From: JAVSMW01 sp032027005
GTDB lineage: Bacteria; Bacillota; Thermincolia; Thermincolales; UBA2595
Direction: 5' to 3'
NCBI GenBank assembly: GCA_032027005.1
Contig: JAVSMW010000011.1
Location: 110,805 to 174,804 of the forward strand
Length of the DNA stretch: 64,000 nt
The notes beneath the pieces were generated by a model. That model saw only the letters and a list, made by a program, of their open reading frames with translations, did no database searches and was not told where the DNA came from. The position numbers were made by a program, and so were the translations under genes. Below, one piece after another: positions 18,229-27,406 of this stretch (positions are counted from its first letter, which is position 1; each line of letters opens with the position of its first letter).

Positions 18229-20064
18229 TTACTGCCCAACTGCATATTCCGGGTCATCTTCTTCTTTGCCCAGGTAGGCCTCGATTACTTTTTCATTATT
18301 CTGTACTTCGGACGCGGTACCCTCGGCAATTTTTTCCCCATAATCTAAGACAACGATCCGGTCGGAAACTGTGCTGACCAGCTTGATGTCATGTTCAACC
18401 AGCAAAACGCTTACGCCTGCTTCTTGGATTTTCTTAATTAACTCTCCTAATTCCATTTTTTCGGTCGAATTTAGTCCTGCTGCCGGCTCATCGAGAATTA
18501 AGAGCTGCGGTTCGGTAGCCAAAGCTCTGGCAATTTCTACTTTCTTTTGCAGGGCATACGGGAGACTGGATACCTGTTCGAACCTCCTCTCAAAGATCTG
18601 CGAGTCTACAAATCCCAGGCAATCAGTCGACTTTTGCCTTGCCAACAGTTCCTCAAACCTATGAGTCTTTGAATTAACCATAGCACCTACAACGCCGGTT
18701 TTTGTACGTACATATAAGCCGGCCATTACATTCTCAAGCACACTGAGTGACCCAAATGTGCTGATGTTTTGGAACGTCCGGGCAATACCCAGATTTGTCC
18801 TGACATGAGGCTTTAGTTTAGTGCAGTCAAGCCCATTCATGAAAATACTGCCCTTGGTAGGGATGTAAACTCCGGTCACCAGGTTAAATAAGGTGGTCTT
18901 GCCGGCTCCGTTTGGCCCAATCAGACCGACGACTTCGCCCCGCTTAACCACCAAGTCAAGTTCTTTGACAGCCATTACTCCCCCAAAGGACTTGGTTATG
19001 CCTTTAGTCTCCAGCAGTATTTCTGTTGCACCCAATTTGGCAATTTCCATGCCGAAGTTTTGCCGGCCCTGTGGAGTAGAATGTGTGAGTTCTTTCACCG
19101 GTTTGCTCTTGAGCGAAACTTTTGCCAGTAACCCCTTTGGCATAGTTAAAAAAATGAGTGCTAAGGCAAGACCGAATAATAGTTGTCGATACAGATCCGC
19201 ACCTCTTAAAAGCTCCGGTAATAACACCAGGACAAAAGCGCCAAACAGGGCACCCGGTATACTCCCCAAACCACCAAGAACAAGCATGGTAATGACCAGA
19301 AGCGATTCCCAGAAATGAAAGTCCATTGGCGTTACAGTACCCTGGACAACTGCAAAAATACTGCCGGCCACGGCCGCCATGGCTGCACTTATGCTCATAG
19401 CCAACAGTTTGTTTCTTGTTACATCAATTCCCATAACAGCAGCGGCCAGTTCATTTTCCTTAATGTAATTCCATGATCTGCCTATCCGCGAATCCTCCAG
19501 CCGAACCATCAAAATAACTACTATCGCTACCACAGCCAAAAGTAAATAGTACATCTGCAGAGGTTTGACCAAAGCATAGCCAAATATTTCTGGTTTAGTG
19601 ATGGCTACAACTCCTAAAGTCCCCCCGGTGAAATCCTCGCCGTTCTTTAAAGCGATGGGAATCATTTCTCCAAAGGCCAGGCTTACAAGGGCCACATAAA
19701 TGGGCTTAAGCTTAAGGGTCGGCAATCCCAGCAAAAATCCCGCGATACCGCCAAGCAGTGCCGAAACAGGAACGGTAAGCCAAAAATTGACTCCTGCTTT
19801 AGTTATTAGCAGGGCCGTAGTGTAAGCTCCAACCGCATAAAATCCAGCATATCCGAGTAAAACGACACCAGCCCAGCCCATGGCCACATTTAATCCTAAA
19901 GAAAGTACCGCGTAGATTCCTACAAAAACCATCACACTGATAAAGTACTGATTAGAAAAGGCCCCAGGCCAAATTAAGGCAAGCAAAAAAACTATGGCCA
20001 TTATGATCTGACTTTTGGTGATCCTCGTGTTGTCTATTCTTACTGACCAGAACCTGTTCATCAT
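18229..20064 (-). CDS. LivM permease fused to LivG ATPase
   Basis: 611 residues joining two normally separate subunits. Residues 1-315 form a LivM permease with about ten membrane segments (GAYTTALL, KENELAAAVMGIDVTRNK, LGGLGSIPGALFGAF). Residues about 345-600 form a LivG ATPase with Walker A GPNGAGKTT, the LivG-typical GIARTFQNI and Walker B LLILDEPAAGLN. The ABC signature is unusual: LPYALQKKVEIARAL instead of LSYGQQRRLEIARAL, so the key glycine is an alanine. It overlaps the livH stop by 4 bp (ATGA type). Fusions of this kind are known in some Bacillota and proteobacteria. Confidence 0.93.
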   Translation of the reverse strand: MMNRFWSVRIDNTRITKSQIIMAIVFLLALIWPGAFSNQYFISVMVFVGIYAVLSLGLNVAMGWAGVVLLGYAGFYAVGAYTTALLITKAGVNFWLTVPVSALLGGIAGFLLGLPTLKLKPIYVALVSLAFGEMIPIALKNGEDFTGGTLGVVAITKPEIFGYALVKPLQMYYLLLAVVAIVVILMVRLEDSRIGRSWNYIKENELAAAVMGIDVTRNKLLAMSISAAMAAVAGSIFAVVQGTVTPMDFHFWESLLVITMLVLGGLGSIPGALFGAFVLVLLPELLRGADLYRQLLFGLALALIFLTMPKGLLAKVSLKSKPVKELTHSTPQGRQNFGMEIAKLGATEILLETKGITKSFGGVMAVKELDLVVKRGEVVGLIGPNGAGKTTLFNLVTGVYIPTKGSIFMNGLDCTKLKPHVRTNLGIARTFQNISTFGSLSVLENVMAGLYVRTKTGVVGAMVNSKTHRFEELLARQKSTDCLGFVDSQIFERRFEQVSSLPYALQKKVEIARALATEPQLLILDEPAAGLNSTEKMELGELIKKIQEAGVSVLLVEHDIKLVSTVSDRIVVLDYGEKIAEGTASEVQNNEKVIEAYLGKEEDDPEYAVGQ

Positions 20065-20981
20065 AAAGCCTCCGCTTTTTTACGACCGAATAATCCCGAC
20101 GGAAAGAAAACTATAACTAAGATAAGAACTGAATAGGACATAAAATCTTTCCAGTCTGTCGTAACATAGGCTGACGTAAGGGCCTCAACTATACCCAGGG
20201 AAATTCCGCCTACGATGGCTCCCATAGGATTGCCAAAGCCACCTAAAACAGCTGCCGCTAACCCCTTGACTGTTATCGAAAAGCCCATAAAAGGGCTGAT
20301 GCTCCCATAGTATAAGGCGACCAACATTCCGCCTGTGGAAGAAAGAGCGCAGGCAATGGCAAAGGCAATTAGGATCATATGGTTGGTATTGATCCCCATT
20401 AGTTTGGCTGCCCGCAGATCCCACGACGTAGCCCTCATAGCCTTTCCTATTTTTGTCTTCTGCAGGATGAGATGAATTCCATAAACAACTACACAAGTGA
20501 CAGCCAAGACTATAATTTGCACAAATGAAACCTGGGCATCGCCAATATGAATTCCGCCCTGAGGTAAAATGTTGGGAAGCCCTCTATTCTGGGTGCCCCA
20601 TAGTAGATTAATCAGGTTATAAACGACTAGTCCTATACCTGTTGAACCTAGAAGGGGAGCCAGCTCCGGGGCCTCTCTCAGGGGGCGGAAATAAAACTTC
20701 TCAACCCCGCTGCCAACCAAAATACCGACTAGAATACTTAGTCCAATACATGATAAAACCAGGAACAGGGACAGCATCCCACTCACACTATCTAAGCCCG
20801 ATGTTACGTTGATAAGGACAGTTATCAGCATCGTGTAAACAGCATACCCGCCAAGGCTGAAGATAGCACCTTGGCTAAAATTGATAGTTTGTGCCGTAGC
20901 CCAAACCAAACTAAACCCTAAGCCCATCAGACTGTAAACCAATCCTATTGTTGCACCATTAATGATTTGCTGCATGAGCAT
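20061..20981 (-). CDS. livH: Branched-chain amino acid-type ABC importer permease (LivH)
   Basis: 306 residues with about eight membrane segments. The blocks INGATIGLVYSLMGLGFSLV, TINFSQGAIFSLGGY, MRATSWDLRAAKLMGINTN and AAVLGGFGNPMGAIVGG are diagnostic of LivH. It forms the second half of the membrane channel with the LivM part of the fusion. The start was set at the ATG after GAGGAGTGAT; ten further codons upstream lack a site. It lies 83 bp downstream of livK. Confidence 0.95.
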   Translation of the reverse strand: MLMQQIINGATIGLVYSLMGLGFSLVWATAQTINFSQGAIFSLGGYAVYTMLITVLINVTSGLDSVSGMLSLFLVLSCIGLSILVGILVGSGVEKFYFRPLREAPELAPLLGSTGIGLVVYNLINLLWGTQNRGLPNILPQGGIHIGDAQVSFVQIIVLAVTCVVVYGIHLILQKTKIGKAMRATSWDLRAAKLMGINTNHMILIAFAIACALSSTGGMLVALYYGSISPFMGFSITVKGLAAAVLGGFGNPMGAIVGGISLGIVEALTSAYVTTDWKDFMSYSVLILVIVFFPSGLFGRKKAEAL

Positions 20982-21063
20982 GATTATCACTCCTCTGATG
21001 GAACCAGCCAAGGTAGAAATAATTTCTTACCTACCTTGGCTGCCCCTATTTCATTGCACTACA

Positions 21064-22272
21064 TTAACCTTTAGGATTGTATTTAACCCATGCCTCACCG
21101 TTAAACTGCTTTGCAACATAGCTTTGTTCTTTTCGTTCGCCTACTTCTGTAAAGGTCACCGGACCAGTAGCCCCGTCAAAAGTTTTGAGGTTCAGCAAAG
21201 CCTCTCTGACCTTTTCACCATCTGTTGTCCCGGCAGCCTCTATAGCCTTAAATAAGGCATTAGCCGCATCATACCAGTTGCCGGCAAAGGTATCAACATT
21301 TTCGTTATATTTTTCCTTGACCTTAGCTATCAAACTCGTGGCCAGAGGGGTATCCACGTCCATAACGCCCATGTATTCCACATCAAATGAGCCTTTGGCA
21401 GCCTCTTTTCCGGCAATCTCAGCAAAGGTTGGATTTTGGTTCCCAGATATGAAGACAAACTTGGAATCCAATTTGGCTTCGAAGGCTTGTTTCTTAAGTA
21501 GTCCGCCTTCAGGCGCAAAGGTTCCCCCCACAATAACGTCCGGGGCAATTTGCTTAAGTTTTGTGATTGTGGCAGTATAATCTTTCTCTCCAGGTGTGAT
21601 CCCCTCATCAAATACTGTCTTTAACCCCAATTTATCTGCAGCCGCTTTTATGGATTGAACAGCCCCCTTGGTATAAGCTGTACCATCATTTATAAAAGCT
21701 ATTGTCTTGGCATTAAGTCCTTCTTGGCAAAACTTGGCCAAGAACCCTCCAATACCTGAGTCATTGCCGACAGTCCTGAAGAAGTAAGCATTGCCGGGTG
21801 CAGTTCTAATTTTTGCTGCACTGGCCACTCCCGATACAGCTGGGAGTTTAGCCTGCTCAAAAATCGGGTTGGCAGCTAAGGCCTCATTACTGAATGTCGC
21901 ACCGAGAACAGCCACTATGTCCTGACTGACAAATTTATTGGCAACCGTAGTCGCTTGTTTGGAATCCCCCTGGGTGTCTCCATGTACTAACTTAATCTCT
22001 TTACCGAGCAGACCTCCTTTGGCATTCCATTCTTCCGCGGCTATTTCCGTTCCCTGGCGAAGCCCCTTGCCATACTCAGCGTTTGGCCCTGTAAAAGGCC
22101 CTGCAGTTCCGATTAATATTTCTCCCTTTTTACCGGAGTCTGTCTGCTTTTGTTCCCCTTTTTGTTCCCCGCTGGGTGTATCAGTGCCGCCGCAACCCGC
22201 CAAAACGAGCATGATCGAGAATAACAATACCACACCTACTACAAAACTCTTGCGCTTATTAAGTTTAGTCAT
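21064..22272 (-). CDS. livK: Branched-chain amino acid-type ABC importer binding lipoprotein (LivK)
   Basis: 402 residues with a lipoprotein signal (basic MTKLNKRKS, hydrophobic core, lipobox LAGC) and a short polar linker. The periplasmic-binding-protein type I fold is shown by ILIGTAGPFTGPNAEYGKG, VAVLGATFSNEALAANPIF, GNAYFFRTVGND and DAANALFKAIEAAG. It is the first gene of the operon under the sigma-54 promoter at 22469-22484; the ATG follows AAGGAGG. The ligand pocket cannot be assigned from sequence. Confidence 0.95.
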   Translation of the reverse strand: MTKLNKRKSFVVGVVLLFSIMLVLAGCGGTDTPSGEQKGEQKQTDSGKKGEILIGTAGPFTGPNAEYGKGLRQGTEIAAEEWNAKGGLLGKEIKLVHGDTQGDSKQATTVANKFVSQDIVAVLGATFSNEALAANPIFEQAKLPAVSGVASAAKIRTAPGNAYFFRTVGNDSGIGGFLAKFCQEGLNAKTIAFINDGTAYTKGAVQSIKAAADKLGLKTVFDEGITPGEKDYTATITKLKQIAPDVIVGGTFAPEGGLLKKQAFEAKLDSKFVFISGNQNPTFAEIAGKEAAKGSFDVEYMGVMDVDTPLATSLIAKVKEKYNENVDTFAGNWYDAANALFKAIEAAGTTDGEKVREALLNLKTFDGATGPVTFTEVGERKEQSYVAKQFNGEAWVKYNPKG

Positions 22273-22468
22273 AATTCCGTTTACCTCCTTCTATTGAGTG
22301 CTTTAATCTTTAAACTGAAATAGCTGGTCCCTAATAAATAACGTTTCGTTTACCCCTTTAACACCCCCTTACTCCCTGTCCTACCGCCACTAACCTGTTA
22401 AGCGGAAATTGATCAATAACATCAGACATGGAGTTTAGCCTCCGGTGTCCTGTGACAATTACTAAATA

Positions 22469-22484
22469 GCAATATCCATGCCAA
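22469..22484 (-). promoter_or_regulatory. Sigma-54 (-24/-12) promoter for the liv/second molybdenum hydroxylase operon
   Basis: The minus strand reads TTGGCATGGATATTGC, the same 16-base core as at the two other operons, followed by a leader of about 185 nt before livK. Confidence 0.88.
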
Positions 22485-22604
22485 ATTATAAAATCGTTTA
22501 ACAAAATTGCTTAAATATACTCCGCACAAGTTAACAAGCCTAAGGTTAAAAGTCAATTGAAATCTCATGTAAATCAGCTGAAATTACGATTATAGCATAC
22601 ATTG

Positions 22605-22653
22605 TGTCAACTTAAGACGAAAAGAAGGCTCTGAAACGTCTCATTTTGAAACG
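22605..22653. promoter_or_regulatory. Paired activator sites (UAS) upstream of livK
   Basis: GTGTCAACTTAAGAC (22605-22619) and GTCTCATTTTGAAAC (22639-22653) match GTNTCA-N3-TGANAC and start 34 bp apart, about 136 bp upstream of the -12 box. The rest of 22273-22663 shows no gene, and no convincing terminator is seen after aor. Confidence 0.75.
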
Positions 22654-22663
22654 CTTTTCTTTT

Positions 22664-24589
22664 TTAACCCGGTATGATTCCTCTTTGTTTTAAATCGTCT
22701 GCGACATAACCTAAATCTAGATTCAGCAGTGATTGCTCAGAAGGAATGCCGTTTTTGTCATACCCCCGCAATTCATAAAAGGTATCAATGGCTTTGTTGA
22801 AGTTGTTGCGGTCCAAAGGCGGAAGTACCGGCGGAATTGACGGCTCCTGAAAAAATCTTTCAGGTGGAGCATCATCCTTTCTGCTAATACCCAATCGAAC
22901 GTTATATGCCCTGACCAGGGTGCCAATTCTTTTGGCAATCTTCAGCCCTTCATTCTCATCAATATCCAACCCGGTAGCGTAGGAGACGAGCTTTACCTGA
23001 TTGGCAAACACATAAGGGTTAAAGGGCCAGAACCCGGTCCAGAAAATGCAGACTCCTGTAATATCTGCCATGGTATTAGAGTCATGATCATAGGAAATCA
23101 TATTTGTTAACCGCTCATAATCACCACCGGTTGGATCCTCTTTGTCTTCAAAAAACTTCTTAAAGCCTTCTGGATACGGCCAATACTGAGATCCGAGGTA
23201 CTCTTCTTTTTCTGCTGCAGTTTTTCTCAGATAATGCTGGGGGAGGGCAGAAATCAATTTCAGCATATCTGCCCTGTCATCTAAAGATTGACAAAGATTT
23301 AGATAAAAGTGATGCAGGGGATAAATTGGAATTTCCATTTTCTTGACGTTGTAAGCATATTTCTCTGCACCCCTGCCAATACGCCGGGCCGCTTCCACCA
23401 CCCCGTCGGCCAGAACGTCCCCGATACCTTCCCTAAAGGCAATTTTTTTAATCATCGTTAGGGCAATCTCAGGGCTGCCCCATTCAAGATGCATCCCTTC
23501 GGTATCCTCCCGGGTCAGAATCCCTTTCTCGTAAAGATCTATCGCAAATCCTATTAAATAAGCGGCAGAAAGTGAGTCAAAACCTAACTCCTCACAAAGT
23601 TCATAACATTTGATGGCAAAATTAAAGTCTTGGATTTTGCAGCAAGCGATAAAAGCAAACCAGGATACACATTTAATGAAGGAATTACTGCCATGCCCCT
23701 GAGTTGAACGCATGGCGTGCTTACATCGAAGGGTACAATTGTAACAGCTTATCTGCCGTTCCCGGTTTTCTTTTAAATAGGCGTCGTGCCGTTCACCGGT
23801 GTTCCCCAGCGGCTGGAATTCTCCCAAATTACCGTAAACTGCTTTTTCCAGAAGACCTTCTCTCTCATATGACCAGTTGTCAACAAACTCCATGAGCCTC
23901 CCGGTTTTATTGAGGATCTCCATGCAAAGCCGGTAAAATTTTTCCGGTTCAGCCATGTGAATATCCTTGGTTCCCCGGACAGCTATGGCTTTTATGTTTT
24001 TATCACCCATCAGGGCGCCCACGCCGGCCCGGCTGAAGCTGGCTCCGGTACTGTGTTCGATACTGGCACTGAGAACCTTATTTTCACCGGCAGGGCCAAC
24101 GCACAATATCTGGACTTTATTATCTTGAAGTTCTTCCTTAATTGCCTGCTGCGTTTCTTTGATGTTTTTTCCCCAAAGATGACGGGCATCCCGGATTTCC
24201 ACCCGGTCATTGTTTACCCAGATATATACAGGATGGGGAGATTTACCGGATACGATGAGATGCTCATAACCTGCATGCTTTAGCTCTGGACCCCAGTACC
24301 CGCCCATAAAGGAATAGGTTAATAAATTTGTTACAGGTGATCTGGTGGCAAGAACCGCCCGGTTGGCACCAGGTGCCAGAGTGCCGGAAAGCAGACCTAC
24401 TCCAAAGACCAATAGGTTTTCCGGGGAAAAAGGGGTGACTTCCGGAGGAACGCGGTCCCAGATTAATTTCACACTTGTACCTTTACCTCCGAGATAGTTA
24501 CGGTTAATATTGTCATCACATTCCTCTACCCGAATATTCCCCCGGGACAAATCTATTTCCAAGTTGGATCTGGCCCATCCATACTGCAT
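22664..24589 (-). CDS. aor: Aldehyde ferredoxin oxidoreductase (tungstopterin)
   Basis: 641 residues, the usual family length. The N-terminal domain shows the pterin-binding block YLGGKGTSVKLIWDRVPP, the ANRAVLATRSPVTN stretch and GVGALMGDKNIKAIAVRGT. The cluster-binding cysteines are in ISCYNCTLRC, with a further Cys likely in ITGVCIFWTGFW. The enzyme oxidises aldehydes to acids, or reduces acids, with ferredoxin. It is the third gene after iorA and iorB, 22 bp apart, with GGAGGAG before the ATG. IOR makes acyl-CoA from 2-oxoacids; AOR handles the aldehydes formed from the same acids, a standard pairing in anaerobic aromatic amino acid or aryl-acid breakdown. Confidence 0.94.
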   Translation of the reverse strand: MQYGWARSNLEIDLSRGNIRVEECDDNINRNYLGGKGTSVKLIWDRVPPEVTPFSPENLLVFGVGLLSGTLAPGANRAVLATRSPVTNLLTYSFMGGYWGPELKHAGYEHLIVSGKSPHPVYIWVNNDRVEIRDARHLWGKNIKETQQAIKEELQDNKVQILCVGPAGENKVLSASIEHSTGASFSRAGVGALMGDKNIKAIAVRGTKDIHMAEPEKFYRLCMEILNKTGRLMEFVDNWSYEREGLLEKAVYGNLGEFQPLGNTGERHDAYLKENRERQISCYNCTLRCKHAMRSTQGHGSNSFIKCVSWFAFIACCKIQDFNFAIKCYELCEELGFDSLSAAYLIGFAIDLYEKGILTREDTEGMHLEWGSPEIALTMIKKIAFREGIGDVLADGVVEAARRIGRGAEKYAYNVKKMEIPIYPLHHFYLNLCQSLDDRADMLKLISALPQHYLRKTAAEKEEYLGSQYWPYPEGFKKFFEDKEDPTGGDYERLTNMISYDHDSNTMADITGVCIFWTGFWPFNPYVFANQVKLVSYATGLDIDENEGLKIAKRIGTLVRAYNVRLGISRKDDAPPERFFQEPSIPPVLPPLDRNNFNKAIDTFYELRGYDKNGIPSEQSLLNLDLGYVADDLKQRGIIPG

Positions 24590-24611
24590 TGTTTTTCTCC
24601 TCCTGTTTTTC

Positions 24612-25238
24612 TCAGCATTCCTCCGCGCAATACTTGCAGCCGCGCATGGTCTGCTCTATGGTTTCGACTCCATTTTCAAAAGCCAGTAGATTGGCATCTA
24701 TATTTTTGTGCACTGTATCCCTCACAGTATTTTTCAGATCTTCTACCTCAAAGGGCAAGATGGAAGCTGCCGCTCCCAGCATGACCATGTTCATCATGAT
24801 GGCATCACCTGACTGAATAGCTTTTGCTGTAGCATCGAGAGTAAAAACCTCACCCCCAAGTTCATTAATTGTGGAAACAATCTTTTCCATCGAAGGATAT
24901 TCTGATGCTCCACCGTCGTTTATATTAATTGGTCGGGTGTTAATAATTACTTTTCCGCCTGGTTTTAGATATTTAAGCGAATTGCGATAAGCCTCCAGTG
25001 GTTCAAAGCCAATAATTATATCTGCTGTATTGAGAGGCGTGATTGGTGAAAAAATTTCCCGGCCTACCCTGATATGGGTGACCACCGAACCACCGCGCTG
25101 GGACATGCCAAAAGTTTCGGATATCCTTATTTTCAAATCCTGTTTGATGGCCGTATTGCCTATTACAGTCGAGGCCAGAAGTGTTCCCTGACCTCCAACT
25201 CCTGTGATAAGAATTGTGTGATTTAGTTCATTAGACAT
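24612..25238 (-). CDS. iorB: Indolepyruvate ferredoxin oxidoreductase beta subunit
   Basis: 208 residues from the ATG after GGAGGGAATTGCTA; a seven-codon longer frame overlaps iorA further. The gamma-domain pattern of 2-oxoacid oxidoreductases is clear: ILITGVGGQGTLLAS, SQRGGSVVTHIRVG and ADIIIGFEPLEA. With IorA it converts aryl pyruvates to aryl-acetyl-CoA, reducing ferredoxin. Its first codons overlap the end of iorA by 8 bp. Its last 29 codons reappear, diverged, in the scar at 13319-13432. Confidence 0.94.
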   Translation of the reverse strand: MSNELNHTILITGVGGQGTLLASTVIGNTAIKQDLKIRISETFGMSQRGGSVVTHIRVGREIFSPITPLNTADIIIGFEPLEAYRNSLKYLKPGGKVIINTRPININDGGASEYPSMEKIVSTINELGGEVFTLDATAKAIQSGDAIMMNMVMLGAAASILPFEVEDLKNTVRDTVHKNIDANLLAFENGVETIEQTMRGCKYCAEEC

Positions 25239-27147
25239 TAGCAATTCCCTCCCCTCCAATGATTGACTTCTGCGGGCAAACCTGCGCGCAAAGAGAACAA
25301 CCTACACACAAAATCTTATCGATAGTGACCTTTTTTGTGTCCCGCTCCCAAATCAGAGCCGGACAATGCAGTCCGTTAACACATATTTTGCAGCCATTAC
25401 ACAAATTGTGATCATTAGTTGGCGGGGTGACCCGGCGGCCCTGCCGTTTAATTTCCCGTTTTGCCAGTTCGGCACATTTCCGGCGGCCGACTATAACTGC
25501 CGGACCGTCAACTTTCATAGCTTCATCAATGCAATTAACAACTTCATCCAAGTCGTACGCATCGACTGTTTTTACATAAGGTACACCCATAGCCCTGGCA
25601 ATATCCTCTACCTTGATTACCGGCACCTCGTCACCCATCAGGTTGCGCCCCATACTTGGACATTCCTGATGCCCCGTCATGGCAATACTCTGGTTATCCT
25701 GAATCAGCACGACCATTTTGGCTTTATTAAAAACAGCACTTTGCAAAGCCGATAATCCAGCATGGAAAAAGGTACCTTCCCCCAGATAGGCAAAGACCGG
25801 TTTGTCCAGGTTTAATTTACTCATGCCATTGGCAACACCAATGCTTGCCCCCATGCAGACATGAGTATTAAACATGTTGTAGGGTGGATAAAGCCCCAAG
25901 CCGTAGCATCCAATATCGCCGCAAACAACTGCTCCCCGCCGGACATCCCTTTTGCCATTTTTAACAGCCTGTTTCATGGCATACCACATGCTCATGTGAG
26001 CACAGCCAGGGCACAGGGATAGTACTCTGCTTGGAGGCTCTGATGCGGTTTTGATGACTTCGGCAATTGCTGCCGGCAGCTGAAAGTGCTGTGTGTTACT
26101 GCATGTCAGCTCATCCATTGTCTTGCCCACTATTTCCGGAGTCAGTTCCCCTTCCTGGGGCAAATGGCCTGATAGCTTGCCCAGAACCGAAGTCTTGATA
26201 CCCCGGTCATAACATAGTTTTTTAAGTTCTTCTTCAATAAACGGAAAACCGTCTTCCAATATCAGGACCCGGTCAAATTTTTGCACAAACTCACTGACCA
26301 GCCTTCGGGGCAAGGGATTAACCACTCCCAGTTTTAGCACAGCAACCTGGCCTTCCAGCTCCAGTAAGTGAATTACTTCCTTCCCATATTCATAACCCAG
26401 GCCTGAAGTTATTAGCCCCAATTTCTCCTGTCCTGTCAACTCGGTCTTGTTCAATGGAAATTCGTTAACCAAATCTCTAATAGAATTAAGCCTGCGGTGA
26501 TGTTCCACATGTCGTTCCAAACCTGGAAAGCCACTAAATACCTTGGCTTCATCAACCTGGGCAGTTCTTTTTCCTGCAGGCAACGAACCCAGCTCTACAT
26601 CACCTCTGACATGGCTGAGCCGGGTAACACTACGTACAATTACCGGCAGCTTAGAAGCCTCCGAAAGTTCACAGGCCAGTGACATGCACTCCTTGGCTTC
26701 CTGAGGATTGGCAGGCTCTAGCAACGGAATCTCAGCCATTTTGGCAAACAGGCGGCAGTCCTGTTCGTTCTGCGAACTATGGGCATACGGGTCGTCAGCA
26801 CAAATTATGACAAACCCACCCTCAACCCCTGCAGAATTTGCAACCATCAGACTGTCAGCAGCTACGTTAATCCCAACGCTTTTAAAGGTTACCATAGATC
26901 TAATTCCGGCTACAGCTGCAGCATAGGCAACCTCAAAAGCAACTTTCTCATTGACACTCCACTCTACATATATTCCTGCTTCTTTTGCTGCACTCGCCAG
27001 GCTTTCTATTATTTCCGAAGAAGGCGTCCCCGGATAGCCTGCAGCAATTTGGATATTTGCTTCCAAGCCGCCTCTGGCAAAAGCTTCATTGCCTGAATAC
27101 AGTAATTTTCTTCCTTTTTCGTCAACCATTAAGTGATTTACTGTCAC
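25231..27147 (-). CDS. iorA: Indolepyruvate ferredoxin oxidoreductase alpha subunit
   Basis: 638 residues from a GTG 7 nt after AAAGGGG; a longer frame would run into the sigma-54 promoter. The N-terminal domain shows ANIQIAAGYPGTPSSEI and the TPP domain shows LCPGCAHMSMWYA and GDIGCYGLGLYPP. Two [4Fe-4S] motifs are at the C terminus (LCNGCKICVNGLHCP and CVGCSLCAQVCP). It is the catalytic subunit for thiamine-dependent oxidation of indolepyruvate, phenylpyruvate or a related 2-oxoacid. It heads iorA-iorB-aor, driven by the sigma-54 promoter at 27200-27215. Confidence 0.95.
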   Translation of the reverse strand: MTVNHLMVDEKGRKLLYSGNEAFARGGLEANIQIAAGYPGTPSSEIIESLASAAKEAGIYVEWSVNEKVAFEVAYAAAVAGIRSMVTFKSVGINVAADSLMVANSAGVEGGFVIICADDPYAHSSQNEQDCRLFAKMAEIPLLEPANPQEAKECMSLACELSEASKLPVIVRSVTRLSHVRGDVELGSLPAGKRTAQVDEAKVFSGFPGLERHVEHHRRLNSIRDLVNEFPLNKTELTGQEKLGLITSGLGYEYGKEVIHLLELEGQVAVLKLGVVNPLPRRLVSEFVQKFDRVLILEDGFPFIEEELKKLCYDRGIKTSVLGKLSGHLPQEGELTPEIVGKTMDELTCSNTQHFQLPAAIAEVIKTASEPPSRVLSLCPGCAHMSMWYAMKQAVKNGKRDVRRGAVVCGDIGCYGLGLYPPYNMFNTHVCMGASIGVANGMSKLNLDKPVFAYLGEGTFFHAGLSALQSAVFNKAKMVVLIQDNQSIAMTGHQECPSMGRNLMGDEVPVIKVEDIARAMGVPYVKTVDAYDLDEVVNCIDEAMKVDGPAVIVGRRKCAELAKREIKRQGRRVTPPTNDHNLCNGCKICVNGLHCPALIWERDTKKVTIDKILCVGCSLCAQVCPQKSIIGGEGIANV

Positions 27148-27199
27148 AGTCTCGACCCCTTTTATCTGTTTTGTTTTGGCTACATGCCACAATAAATTT

Positions 27200-27215
27200 G
27201 CAATATCCATGCCAA
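27200..27215 (-). promoter_or_regulatory. Sigma-54 (-24/-12) promoter for iorA-iorB-aor
   Basis: TTGGCATGGATATTGC on the minus strand, identical in core to the promoters at 13484 and 22469, with a leader of about 40 nt to the iorA GTG. Confidence 0.88.
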
Positions 27216-27324
27216 AACAGAAAAAGAGTTTAACCGTGCTTGCTCGAATTAAGTCAGATTAAGCATTGGGAGTCGCGAACTCTAACAGCGGGCGCAGATG
27301 AAACAGCGATTTAAAAGCTTTATT

Positions 27325-27373
27325 GTATCAATTTAAAACAATTAAAAAGTTGGGCAACGGCCTAATTTGACAC
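27325..27373. promoter_or_regulatory. Paired activator sites (UAS) upstream of iorA
   Basis: GTATCAATTTAAAAC (27325-27339) and GGCCTAATTTGACAC (27359-27373) start 34 bp apart and lie about 125 bp upstream of the -12 box, as at the first molybdenum hydroxylase operon. They lie directly beside the sigma-54 activator gene ending at 27407, the best candidate to bind them. Confidence 0.73.
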
Positions 27374-27387
27374 GTCACCCAACTTAA
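27340..27387 (-). terminator. Terminator of the sigma-54 activator gene, overlapping an activator site
   Basis: On the minus strand AAGTTGGG pairs with CCCAACTT and is followed by TTTAATTG. The loop holds the distal activator site, the same arrangement as at 13622-13671. Confidence 0.7.
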
Positions 27388-27406
27388 CGTGATTTTATTA
27401 CAGTGA

